Shown: piece by piece, positions 56,777-64,000 of the stretch | Numbering within the stretch: position 1 is the first letter of the stretch | Layout: every line of letters starts with the position of its first letter | Assembly: GCA_965216255.1 (NCBI GenBank) | Contig: OZ244148.1 | Location: 2,418,001-2,482,000, forward strand | Direction: 5' to 3' | DNA from: G965216255 sp965216255 | GTDB lineage: Bacteria > Bacteroidota > Rhodothermia > Rhodothermales > Bin80 | DNA: 64,000 nt | Position numbers and translations under genes: made by a program | Notes under the pieces: model-generated | The model's database searches: none | Told to the model about the DNA's origin: nothing | What the model saw: only the letters and a program-made list of their open reading frames with translations

Positions 56777-57163
56777 CTACTTTGCCGGATCATAAAAATA
56801 GCTTCAAAAGACTATTCACGGGCAGCCGTGTTCCATGCGTATGCGTTCGCTAGGGGCTCCCGTGGGCTGTCTTGGGACTTTTGCCTCTGCGCTAGGGCAG
56901 CGAAGCCAGGACGGGACTACCGTCCTCTGCTTCTATGGAGGTTCAGCTCCGTCACGACGCAAGATTGTATGCGTCATAGATTGCTTCACTTCTGAACGTA
57001 AGTTCCAAGCCGTGCTACTGGTGGAGGCCGCGCACATGCGGATATCTCATGTCGAACCGCCCGTCTTCCTGAACAAATTACATGGTTTCCTCACCCACCG
57101 CCGGTGGGTCGAAGCCCTTGGAGCAGCAGCAGAATTCTTCCTTCGAACGCTCTCTCCTGGACG
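56777..57163. other. Divergent intergenic region between thrS and the AlkD-like gene
   Basis: About 390 bases. A plus-strand open frame from 56835 has no recognisable protein character. A T-box-like leader for thrS was looked for and not found. Confidence 0.4.
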
Positions 57164-57868
57164 ATGACCGCTGCACTGGTACAGGAGCATCTCGCGGCGC
57201 TGCACGATTCCGCAAGGGCAGCTCACCTGCAAGGCTTCTTCAAGACGGGCAAAGGAGAGTATGGGGAAGGCGACAGGTTCCGGGGCATCCGCGTCCCCAA
57301 GCTTCGGAGAATTGCCTCGCGCTTCCAGGCGCTGCCTCTTGAAGAGACACTCCGGCTACTGCAGTCCGCTTTCCACGAAGACCGATTCGTGGCACTTGCA
57401 ATCCTCGTACTGGCCTTTCAGCGTGGAAACCAGGCGAAAAAGAAGGAGGTCTTCGGCGCCTACCTCCGATGCACGCCATGGATAAACAGCTGGGACCTTG
57501 TAGACGCGTCTGCGCACAAGATTGTAGGCCCCTATCTCACCTCACGCGAGCGCTCCGCACTATATGTGCTGGCGAAGTCTACGAGCATCTGGGAGCGCCG
57601 CATAGCCATCGTAGCCACGCTGCATTTCATAAAGGACGGAGAATACGTGGATACGCTCGCCATCTCCGAAGTGCTGCTCCAAGACAGCGAGCCACTTATC
57701 CACAAGGCCGTGGGATGGATGCTGCGCGAGGTCGGAAAGTGCAACCTGCGCGTGGAGGAGGATTTCCTGCGCATACACTACCGCAGCATGCCCCGTACGA
57801 TGCTTCGCTACGCGATAGAGCGCTTTAAAGAAGCCAGGAGACAGGCATATCTCACAGGGACCGTATAA
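57164..57868 (+). CDS. DNA alkylation repair protein (AlkD-like HEAT-repeat glycosylase)
   Basis: 234 aa from ATG 57164. The HEAT-like repeat protein shows GDRFRGIRVPKLRRIASRFQ (about 36-55), EDRFVALAILVLAF, NSWDLVDASAHKIVG (the catalytic Trp-Asp pair region of AlkD), WERRIAIVATLHFIKDGE, and HKAVGWMLREVGK. AlkD removes positively charged alkylated bases. First gene of a four-gene plus-strand cluster; its stop TAA is followed at once by the ATG of the next gene. Confidence 0.88.
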   Translation: MTAALVQEHLAALHDSARAAHLQGFFKTGKGEYGEGDRFRGIRVPKLRRIASRFQALPLEETLRLLQSAFHEDRFVALAILVLAFQRGNQAKKKEVFGAYLRCTPWINSWDLVDASAHKIVGPYLTSRERSALYVLAKSTSIWERRIAIVATLHFIKDGEYVDTLAISEVLLQDSEPLIHKAVGWMLREVGKCNLRVEEDFLRIHYRSMPRTMLRYAIERFKEARRQAYLTGTV

Positions 57869-58813
57869 ATGACCCGGTTTTACCGCGAAGTCCTGGCTGC
57901 CGAGGCACGCATTCGGTCCCATGTGCGCCAGACGCCGTTTGTGCGCGCCCTCGCGCTCGACGGCAGACCCTACCTGAAACTCGAGAACCTTCAGGTCACG
58001 GGGTCATTCAAGGCACGCGGCGCCCTGAACAGGCTTCTACTCTTTACCGAAGAGGAGCGCCGCAGGGGCGTCCTCGCAGCCTCTACCGGCAACCACGGCC
58101 TTGCCTTCGCGCACGCGCTAGCGGTGCTGGGTATGGATGGCACCATCTACCTGCCAGAGACGGCGCAGGCCAACAAGGTGGCTATGCTCCGGCAATTTGG
58201 CGTGGCGCTGCGCTTCGTCGGCAAGGATGGCGTGGAGGCTGAATGTGCCGCACGCCTCGCGGCCCGCGAACAGGACAAGGTTTTCGTTTCGCCTTACAAT
58301 GACCCGGCCGTTATCGGCGGCCAGGGCACTGTCGCCGTGGAAATGCTGCGCCAGCTAAGGGGCCTCGATGCCATCTTCGCTGCCGTCGGCGGGGGCGGCC
58401 TTATCGGAGGCATTGCTGCCTACGCCAAGGCTAGCCGGCCTGGCCTCCGTATTGTCGGATGTTCGCCGGAAGCCTCCGCCGTTCTCCACGCCTCCGTGGC
58501 TGCCGGACGCATCGTTACGCTGCCTACGAGACCCACCCTATCCGACGGCACAGCCGGTGGAGTGGAAGATGGCGCCATAACCTTCCCGCTTTGCCGTGAG
58601 CTAGTGGACGACTGGCTGGTGGTCGGCGAGGACGCCATTCGGGACGCCATGCGTTATCTTTACCGGAAAGAGCACCTTGTAGTGGAGGGCGCTGCCGGCG
58701 TGGCCGTCGCAGCCTTCCTGCAGCAGGCAGGGAGGTACGCGGGCCAGAATGTTGGCCTGGTGCTCTGCGGAGGCAACGTGGATATGCAGCAGTTCGCGGC
58801 ACTCGTCACCTAA
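57869..58813 (+). CDS. PLP-dependent serine/threonine dehydratase-like enzyme
   Basis: 314 aa. Fold type II PLP enzyme: Schiff-base lysine in VTGSFKARGALNRLL (about 43-57), STGNHGLAFAHALAVLG, phosphate-binding loop AAVGGGGLIGGIAAYAKA, and C-terminal VLCGGNVDMQQFAAL. Catabolic threonine/serine dehydratases make 2-aminoacrylate or aminocrotonate intermediates; serine racemase or hydroxyaspartate dehydratase are alternatives. No regulatory ACT domain. It is followed 12 bases later by a RidA-family gene. Confidence 0.87.
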   Translation: MTRFYREVLAAEARIRSHVRQTPFVRALALDGRPYLKLENLQVTGSFKARGALNRLLLFTEEERRRGVLAASTGNHGLAFAHALAVLGMDGTIYLPETAQANKVAMLRQFGVALRFVGKDGVEAECAARLAAREQDKVFVSPYNDPAVIGGQGTVAVEMLRQLRGLDAIFAAVGGGGLIGGIAAYAKASRPGLRIVGCSPEASAVLHASVAAGRIVTLPTRPTLSDGTAGGVEDGAITFPLCRELVDDWLVVGEDAIRDAMRYLYRKEHLVVEGAAGVAVAAFLQQAGRYAGQNVGLVLCGGNVDMQQFAALVT

Positions 58814-58825
58814 TTTCCCATTGAC

Positions 58826-59347
58826 ATGCGGCTTGCCGTATTCCTCGTCGTCGCCGTCGCTTGCTCGGCCCCGACAGATCCGGGATTCGATCCCGAGGCA
58901 CGCCTCGTGGAGCTGGGCATCGCTCTGCCCACCCCCCCGGCACCCGTAGCCAACTACGTCCGCAGCGTGCGTGCAGACGACTTCGTCTTTCTGGCCGGGC
59001 ACGGCCCCCTGAAGGCAGACGGCAGCTACGTAACAGGCAAGGTGGGCCGGGACCTGACGGTGGAGGAGGGCTATGAGGCTGCCCGCCTGACGGCCATCGC
59101 GCTACTGGCCTCGCTAAAGGCCGAGATCGGGGACCTGCGGAACGTCGTCCGCATCGTGAAGGTGGTCGGAATGGTCAACTGTACAGACGACTGCACCGAG
59201 CAGCCGGCCGTCATTAACGGCTTCTCCGATCTCATGGTGGAGGTCTTTGGAGAGCGCGGCAGACATGCCCGTGCGGCCGTAGGAATGGCCTCTCTCCCGA
59301 TTGGAATCGCCGTCGAAATAGATATGGTAGTGCAAATCCGTGAATAA
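58826..59347 (+). CDS. RidA-family protein with lipoprotein signal
   Basis: 173 aa. The N-terminus (MRLAVFLVVAVACSAPTDPG) is a lipoprotein signal with lipobox VAVAC, Cys13. The RidA/YjgF domain (about 30-172) has FVFLAGHGPLKADGSYVTGK, VVRIVKVVGMVNCTDDC, and the ligand-binding arginine in RHARAAVGMASLPIGIAVEI. Cytoplasmic RidA hydrolyses reactive enamines from PLP dehydratases; an exported form next to a dehydratase gene is unusual, so its substrate is open. Confidence 0.85.
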   Translation: MRLAVFLVVAVACSAPTDPGFDPEARLVELGIALPTPPAPVANYVRSVRADDFVFLAGHGPLKADGSYVTGKVGRDLTVEEGYEAARLTAIALLASLKAEIGDLRNVVRIVKVVGMVNCTDDCTEQPAVINGFSDLMVEVFGERGRHARAAVGMASLPIGIAVEIDMVVQIRE

Positions 59348-59359
59348 CACAACGTAACC

Positions 59360-60493
59360 ATGAAATACGCCCTCGTTGCTATCTGTGTAGCCGTGTGCGC
59401 TTCCTGCGCCCCGGGCCCGGAAAAGGCCGCCTTTGTCACCACGCTCGGCTCAGACACGCTCGCGGTGGAAGCAATTTCGCACGCACCACAGCTGATGGTA
59501 GCGCGTGTTTTGCTACGCACACCAACAACGCGGCTATTTCGGTATGAACTCGAGACCTCAGTAGCGGGAGACCTGGTCCGCTTTGAAGCCGCTGTCTACG
59601 ATCCGGTGAACCCAGACGTGCCGGTGGGGCGCGAGACGGCCACATTGAAGGGTGACAGCCTCGTCCTGACGGCAGACAATGCAGACCCGGTCAGCGTCGC
59701 TGCACACGGCTCCGTACTCCCTTTCCTTGACATGATCCACTGGCCATTCGAGCTCATGCTGACGCGCGCGCATAGCGCCGGTGTCGACAGCGTGGTTCAA
59801 GACCTGTTCTCAGGATCCCGCGTCATGCCGTTCGTTGTGCGGCGCCTCTCGGCAGACTCCATGACGGTAACACACCCCTTTCGCGGCACTATGGGCGTGC
59901 GCACTGACGAAGCCGGACGTCTCCTTCTCCTAGACGCCAGCGCCACCACAAGAAAGCTGCGCGTTGTGCGAACATTTGGCGCAGATCTGGATGCGCTTGC
60001 GGTACGGTATGCGGCACTCGACCGTGCGGGCCAATCCTTTGGCGCCCTCTCAGGCCGAGGCTCTGCCGAGGCCTCGGTGCGCGGCGCAGTGATTGCGGTA
60101 GACTTTGGCACACCGAGCAAGCGCAGACGCACGATCTTTGGCGAGCTCGTCCCCTACGGAGAAAGATGGCGCATGGGTGCCAACAGGGCGACGCACCTTG
60201 CGACGAGCCATGGCCTGTCCTTCGGTTCGCTCCGTATTCCCGCAGGCGAGTATACGCTCTCCATGATCCCGGACCCGGATTCGAGCCTCCTTATCATCAA
60301 CACCCAGACCGGCCAGGGAGGCACGACCTATGACGCAAGCCTGGATCTTGGTCGGGTTGCGCTGCTGACCGGCATGCTCGAGGTGCCTGTTGAGGACTTC
60401 CTCATCTCGATAGAAGAGACCGAAGCAGGCGGCGTGCTGCAATTCGACTGGGACACTACACGCCTCAGCGCATCCTTTACCGTCGATGAATAG
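59360..60493 (+). CDS. DUF2911-domain lipoprotein
   Basis: 377 aa. Lipoprotein signal MKYALVAICVAVCASC (lipobox VCASC). An N-terminal beta-rich region of about 200 residues leads into the DUF2911 domain: VDFGTPSKRRRTIFGELVPY, GERWRMGANRATHLATSHGL, LRIPAGEYTLSMIPDPDSSL (about 250-300). Function unknown; common in Bacteroidota. Last gene of the AlkD-like/dehydratase/RidA cluster, 12 bases after RidA. Confidence 0.88.
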   Translation: MKYALVAICVAVCASCAPGPEKAAFVTTLGSDTLAVEAISHAPQLMVARVLLRTPTTRLFRYELETSVAGDLVRFEAAVYDPVNPDVPVGRETATLKGDSLVLTADNADPVSVAAHGSVLPFLDMIHWPFELMLTRAHSAGVDSVVQDLFSGSRVMPFVVRRLSADSMTVTHPFRGTMGVRTDEAGRLLLLDASATTRKLRVVRTFGADLDALAVRYAALDRAGQSFGALSGRGSAEASVRGAVIAVDFGTPSKRRRTIFGELVPYGERWRMGANRATHLATSHGLSFGSLRIPAGEYTLSMIPDPDSSLLIINTQTGQGGTTYDASLDLGRVALLTGMLEVPVEDFLISIEETEAGGVLQFDWDTTRLSASFTVDE

Positions 60494-60789
60494 GCAGATA
60501 GATCCTGGTCCGTGCGGTAGATCCGGCAGCGATGCTCCGGCGCAATGCTTCCCCACGAGAGGGCCAAGGCCCTATGCATGAGGGAATGCTCTAGCGACGG
60601 CTCTTTTTTCCTGGACGTGGAGCGCTTTGGGTTATGGCTGCCGATTGGCAGCGGAGTCAATCCAAAAACCCATCCGCGAGGGCCCGGCCCGCGCACGTCG
60701 CACCCACGTACGAGTGCTCCCTTAAGCGCAGCTATATCTTCGGACAAGGCAGGGGCGTATGCGAGGGCCTGCGGCGTAGTCCATATCAC

Positions 60790-62304
60790 CTAGCGCAGGA
60801 CTCCACCGGGTGCTCCCTGGCGTACACGTCTACCTAGTACGGCACCTATGGCTGCCTCCGCATTGACTACGCGCCCGGTCTGCGGCATGTCAATCCCCGT
60901 GGTCCCTGTCTCATGCAGGATGCCGTACGCCTCTTCCGCCGTCAGCGCCGGATCGAGCGCCCGCATGACGCCGATAATCCCGGCCACAATGGGCGCGGCC
61001 ATGGACGTACCGCTGAGGAAGCGGTAGTCATTTCCTGGATAGGACGAAAGCACATCAACTCCAGGCGCGGCAATCGGTCTGGTCAGCGCGCCCACCGAAT
61101 TGGAGAAGGAGGCCTTCCGAAGGTTTTGGTCTACGGCCGCCACGGCGATGACCCCTTCAATATTGGAAGGAAAGTGCCCGGCGGCATCCCGGCCCGCGTT
61201 CCCCGCGCTCGCAACCACGATGGCGCCGCGCTCCAGCGCAAAGCCCACGGCAAGAGCAAGGACACGCGGCGGCTCGTCAGCAAAGCTCCCAAGGGACATG
61301 GACACCACGTCCGCATCCGCCTGCGCGGCATCGATCACGGCCTGGGCAATTTCTTCCAGCGTGCCCGAACCATCTTCGCCCAGCGCCCGGTATCCAGCAA
61401 GCTGGATGTAGGCGCCGTCCCAGTTCAGAGACGCGACGCCGCGCCGGTTGTTGGTAGCGGCTGCCGCGATGCCCGCGCAGTGCGTGCCGTGCCCGTTCTC
61501 ATCGGAGGTATGCCCGCCGGCATCCAGCACCGCCTCGAGGTCTTCGTGGCGTGCGTCAATGCCCGTATCCACAATGGCAAGACGCGCCATCCTGGTAGGT
61601 GCGCGCTCCCGCAGTATGGCATGGGCCTCGTGACCCCGAATTGCTTCGAGTGCCCACTGCTCGGCTACGCGCGGATCGTTTTCGAGGTAAAGGCGCGGGG
61701 CAGCCGCATCCGGCGCGCGCCCAAGAATCGGCGTCGTGGATACCTCGCCATTCAGTTCTACATGGTCTATGTTTTCGCGGTCCGCGCCGAGATCCTCCAT
61801 GAGGCTCGGCGCATCGCTAGTGCTCACCGCGAGCATGAACACTTGCGCCAAATCCTCGTCAAGCGCAAGGCCCACCGACGGGAAGGCCTGTTCAAACGTG
61901 GCATCGTAACGGTTCAGAATGGGGGCAATTTCCTCAATATGGTCGTCAGGTCCCAGTTCGACCAATATGGACGCCTCGGCGTACACGCCCATTAAACGCG
62001 CCAGCACATAAAGCAAGCCGGCTACACCAAGGGCTCCTATTCCCAGGGCGAAAAACGGCCCGGCTCCCTCGCCGGGCCTCCGGAGAACAAGCCAGGCAGA
62101 CGCAAGCACAAGGCTTAGCCCCATATCTGTAAACAGGGGCACCGTCACTGCAAAGAAACCACCGCCTGCCACCAAGCGAGCAACGATACTCGTGGCCACG
62201 AGCAAGAACCCTACCAGCATCGGCCATGGGCTCTCGGAGCGGCCACCCATACCAACCGCGACCAGAAGAAAGGCAATGATGGTAAAGACAGTCAGGAAAT
62301 CCAT
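60790..62304 (-). CDS. Membrane-anchored subtilase (S8 serine protease)
   Basis: 504 aa from ATG 62304. Four hydrophobic helices occupy the first 110 residues (about 3-20, 28-47, 60-76, 83-105), followed by a linker domain and an S8 catalytic domain: Asp246 in AIVDTGIDARHEDLE, His272 in GHGTHCAGIA, oxyanion Asn369 in ASAGNAGRD and Ser434 in SGTSMAAPIV. The N-terminal four-helix module is not a usual subtilisin prepeptide; the protease is presumably held at the inner membrane facing the periplasm. Roughly 300 bases with nothing recognisable separate it from the DUF2911 gene. Confidence 0.9.
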   Translation of the reverse strand: MDFLTVFTIIAFLLVAVGMGGRSESPWPMLVGFLLVATSIVARLVAGGGFFAVTVPLFTDMGLSLVLASAWLVLRRPGEGAGPFFALGIGALGVAGLLYVLARLMGVYAEASILVELGPDDHIEEIAPILNRYDATFEQAFPSVGLALDEDLAQVFMLAVSTSDAPSLMEDLGADRENIDHVELNGEVSTTPILGRAPDAAAPRLYLENDPRVAEQWALEAIRGHEAHAILRERAPTRMARLAIVDTGIDARHEDLEAVLDAGGHTSDENGHGTHCAGIAAAATNNRRGVASLNWDGAYIQLAGYRALGEDGSGTLEEIAQAVIDAAQADADVVSMSLGSFADEPPRVLALAVGFALERGAIVVASAGNAGRDAAGHFPSNIEGVIAVAAVDQNLRKASFSNSVGALTRPIAAPGVDVLSSYPGNDYRFLSGTSMAAPIVAGIIGVMRALDPALTAEEAYGILHETGTTGIDMPQTGRVVNAEAAIGAVLGRRVRQGAPGGVLR

Positions 62305-62490
62305 GGTCGCGCCGACAGATACCAACTTATCCGTACGACGAACCCGAGCTGTGGTTGCAGGCGCAACCGGAGCGCGGAAGGCGCGCGACCCTCCCGGGAT
62401 TCTTTCGGGATAACACGGGCCGGCATGCGCCACCATCCTGCACGTGCGTCTGGCCGTACGTATATTCTTTGCAGCATTTTGGCAGACGCC

Positions 62491-63969
62491 ATGGCGTATA
62501 TACTTGCCCTAGACCAAGGTACAACCAGTTCCCGTGCCATCGTATTCGACCGGGAAGGTTCGATCCAGGCTACGGCGCAGCGCGAGTTCCCCCAGATTTT
62601 TCCGCAGCCTGGCTGGGTAGAGCACGATCCTCTTGCCATCTGGAATTCCCAGCGCGACGTGGCGCACGAGGCCGTCGCTGCTCTGCGCCTGGCGCCGCGC
62701 GACATAGCGGCCATCGGCATTACCAATCAGCGCGAGACCACGCTCGTATGGGACCGCCTAACCGGTGAGCCCGTCTACAATGCTATCGTCTGGCAGGACC
62801 GGAGGACAGCGGGATTCTGTGATGCGCTGCGAGAAGCCGGCCACGCCGCGCTTTTCAATGAAAAGACGGGCCTCGTGCTGGATGCCTATTTTTCCGGTAC
62901 CAAAATCCGCTGGATTCTAGACAACGTCCCAGGGGTGCGTGCCCGTGCAGAAGCGGGCGCACTGGCATTCGGCACCGTCGATACCTGGCTGCTATGGAAG
63001 CTGGCGGGCGTGCATGCCACGGACCCGTCGAATGCTTCCCGCACGCTGCTGTACAATATCCGGAGCCGAGATTGGGACGATGAGCTCCTCGCCGTCATGG
63101 ACGTGCCCCGCTCGCTCTTGCCCGAAGTACGCAACTCAAGCGAAATCTACGGAACCACCGACCTGTTGGGCGGCACAACGGCCATCGCCGGTATTGCCGG
63201 AGATCAGCAGGCAGCGCTCTTCGGCCAAGTATGTACGAGACCCGGCATGGTTAAGAACACCTACGGCACGGGCTGCTTCATGCTGATGAATACGGGCGAG
63301 GTCCCGGCGGTATCCGAAAACCACTTACTAACGACCGTGGCCTGGCAGACCGGCGGAGAGCCCCGCTACGCACTGGAAGGCAGTATCTTCATCGGCGGTG
63401 CCGTCGTGCAGTGGCTTCGGGACGGGCTAGGACTCATTGCCGCATCAGGTGACGTGGAGGCCTTGGCCGCCAGCGCACCGGACAACGGCGGCGTGTATTT
63501 CGTGCCGGCCTTTGTTGGTCTGGGTGCGCCATACTGGGATCCCTATGCCCGGGGAACCATCATCGGGCTGACCCGCGGCAGTGGCGCAGCACACATCGCA
63601 CGGGCTGCCCTGGAGAGCATCGCCTACCAGAGTGCCGATGTCATTGCAGCCATGGAGTCCGATGCCCGGACGCGCCTGCAGGAGCTACGCGTAGACGGTG
63701 GCGCCACAGCCAACAATCTCCTCATGCAGTTCCAGGCCGATATTCTGGGTGTTCCGGTAGTGCGGCCTAAAGTCCGGGAAACGACTGCCCTCGGCGCCGC
63801 CTACCTGGCAGGGCTGGCGGTAGGATACTGGCAGAGCCAGCAAGAAATAGGATCCCTGTGGCAGGTTGACCGGGTCTTCGAGCCGGCCATGGACCCGGAC
63901 CACACACATGCACTGCGAGCCCGCTGGAAAAAGGCCGTTATCAGAGCACGGTCTTGGGAAGAGAGCTGA
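62491..63969 (+). CDS. glpK: Glycerol kinase
   Basis: 492 aa from ATG 62491, FGGY family. It begins ILALDQGTTSSRAIVFDREG, with the glycerol-binding QREFPQIFPQPGWVEHDP, GITNQRETTLVWDRLTGEPV, IAGIAGDQQAALFGQ, NTYGTGCFML, and VDGGATANNLLMQFQADILG. It phosphorylates glycerol to glycerol-3-phosphate. The region after the stop (63970-64000) is too short to annotate; glpF/glpD are not in view. Confidence 0.96.
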   Translation: MAYILALDQGTTSSRAIVFDREGSIQATAQREFPQIFPQPGWVEHDPLAIWNSQRDVAHEAVAALRLAPRDIAAIGITNQRETTLVWDRLTGEPVYNAIVWQDRRTAGFCDALREAGHAALFNEKTGLVLDAYFSGTKIRWILDNVPGVRARAEAGALAFGTVDTWLLWKLAGVHATDPSNASRTLLYNIRSRDWDDELLAVMDVPRSLLPEVRNSSEIYGTTDLLGGTTAIAGIAGDQQAALFGQVCTRPGMVKNTYGTGCFMLMNTGEVPAVSENHLLTTVAWQTGGEPRYALEGSIFIGGAVVQWLRDGLGLIAASGDVEALAASAPDNGGVYFVPAFVGLGAPYWDPYARGTIIGLTRGSGAAHIARAALESIAYQSADVIAAMESDARTRLQELRVDGGATANNLLMQFQADILGVPVVRPKVRETTALGAAYLAGLAVGYWQSQQEIGSLWQVDRVFEPAMDPDHTHALRARWKKAVIRARSWEES

Positions 63970-64000
63970 TGTCACCGCAACGTAAGCACACCTGACACCA

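Noticed and set aside
56777..57163. T-box riboswitch before thrS
   Set aside because: No specifier loop, T-box sequence or terminator was found.

Overview
The window is about 58% GC bacterial chromosome. The gene set suggests a member of Rhodothermota/Bacteroidota: a compact nuoABCDEF-DUF4920-GH cluster, a TonB-dependent receptor with an N-terminal carboxypeptidase-regulatory-like domain, DUF4920 and DUF2911 lipoproteins, and a folK - deoxynucleoside kinase - small membrane protein operon. This placement is an inference from gene content, not a phylogeny.

Left part (1-9.3 kb) is partly decayed. It holds a frameshifted pseudogene, trigger factor (tig), an O6-alkylguanine-DNA alkyltransferase (ogt), an ABC exporter operon whose ATPase carries two in-frame TAA codons, a group II intron fragment cut by an IS3-family element, and the C-terminal stump of a PLP-dependent decarboxylase. 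From 9.3 to 31.2 kb is mostly housekeeping, nearly all on the minus strand: ruvC-yebC, carA-carB (CarB without its allosteric domain), tonB (+), an isoprenylcysteine-methyltransferase-like protein, a 58-aa membrane protein, a deoxynucleoside kinase lacking the Walker-A lysine, folK, tRNA-Arg(CCT), rpe, nuoH-G-DUF4920-F-E-D-C-B-A, a TonB-dependent receptor and purB.

The outstanding region is 31.2-47.7 kb. An IS1595 element and a truncated IS3 copy are followed by one IS1380-family element (about 32600-47732) inserted at the stop codon of an ECF sigma factor gene. Its transposase gene is split after the fifth codon by a 13.3-kb nest of thirteen group II introns, all on the minus strand. I could delimit every member. 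Family Z (1936 nt, broken reverse transcriptase) is outermost. Three family X introns (669 nt, ORF-less) sit in tandem inside Z; family W introns (878 nt, ORF-less) sit inside each of them; and T introns (1923 nt, intact 540-aa reverse transcriptase/maturase) and further X introns sit inside W. A different 660-nt intron (U) is inserted 4 nt from the 3' end of one X. Nesting reaches four levels: Z > X3 > W3 > T1 and X4. When the pieces of each interrupted intron are added up, the lengths equal those of the uninterrupted members (X 669, W 878, T 1923). This supports the parse and is consistent with nested ('twintron'-type) splicing.

The right part (47.7-64 kb) is ordinary again: ECF sigma factor, Lrp/AsnC regulator, a cyclase-family lipoprotein, tRNA(CAT), feoA-feoA-feoB with a palindromic operator candidate, proS and thrS convergent with a 53-bp coding overlap, an alkD-like gene - Ser/Thr dehydratase - lipoprotein RidA - DUF2911 cluster, a membrane-anchored subtilase and glpK.
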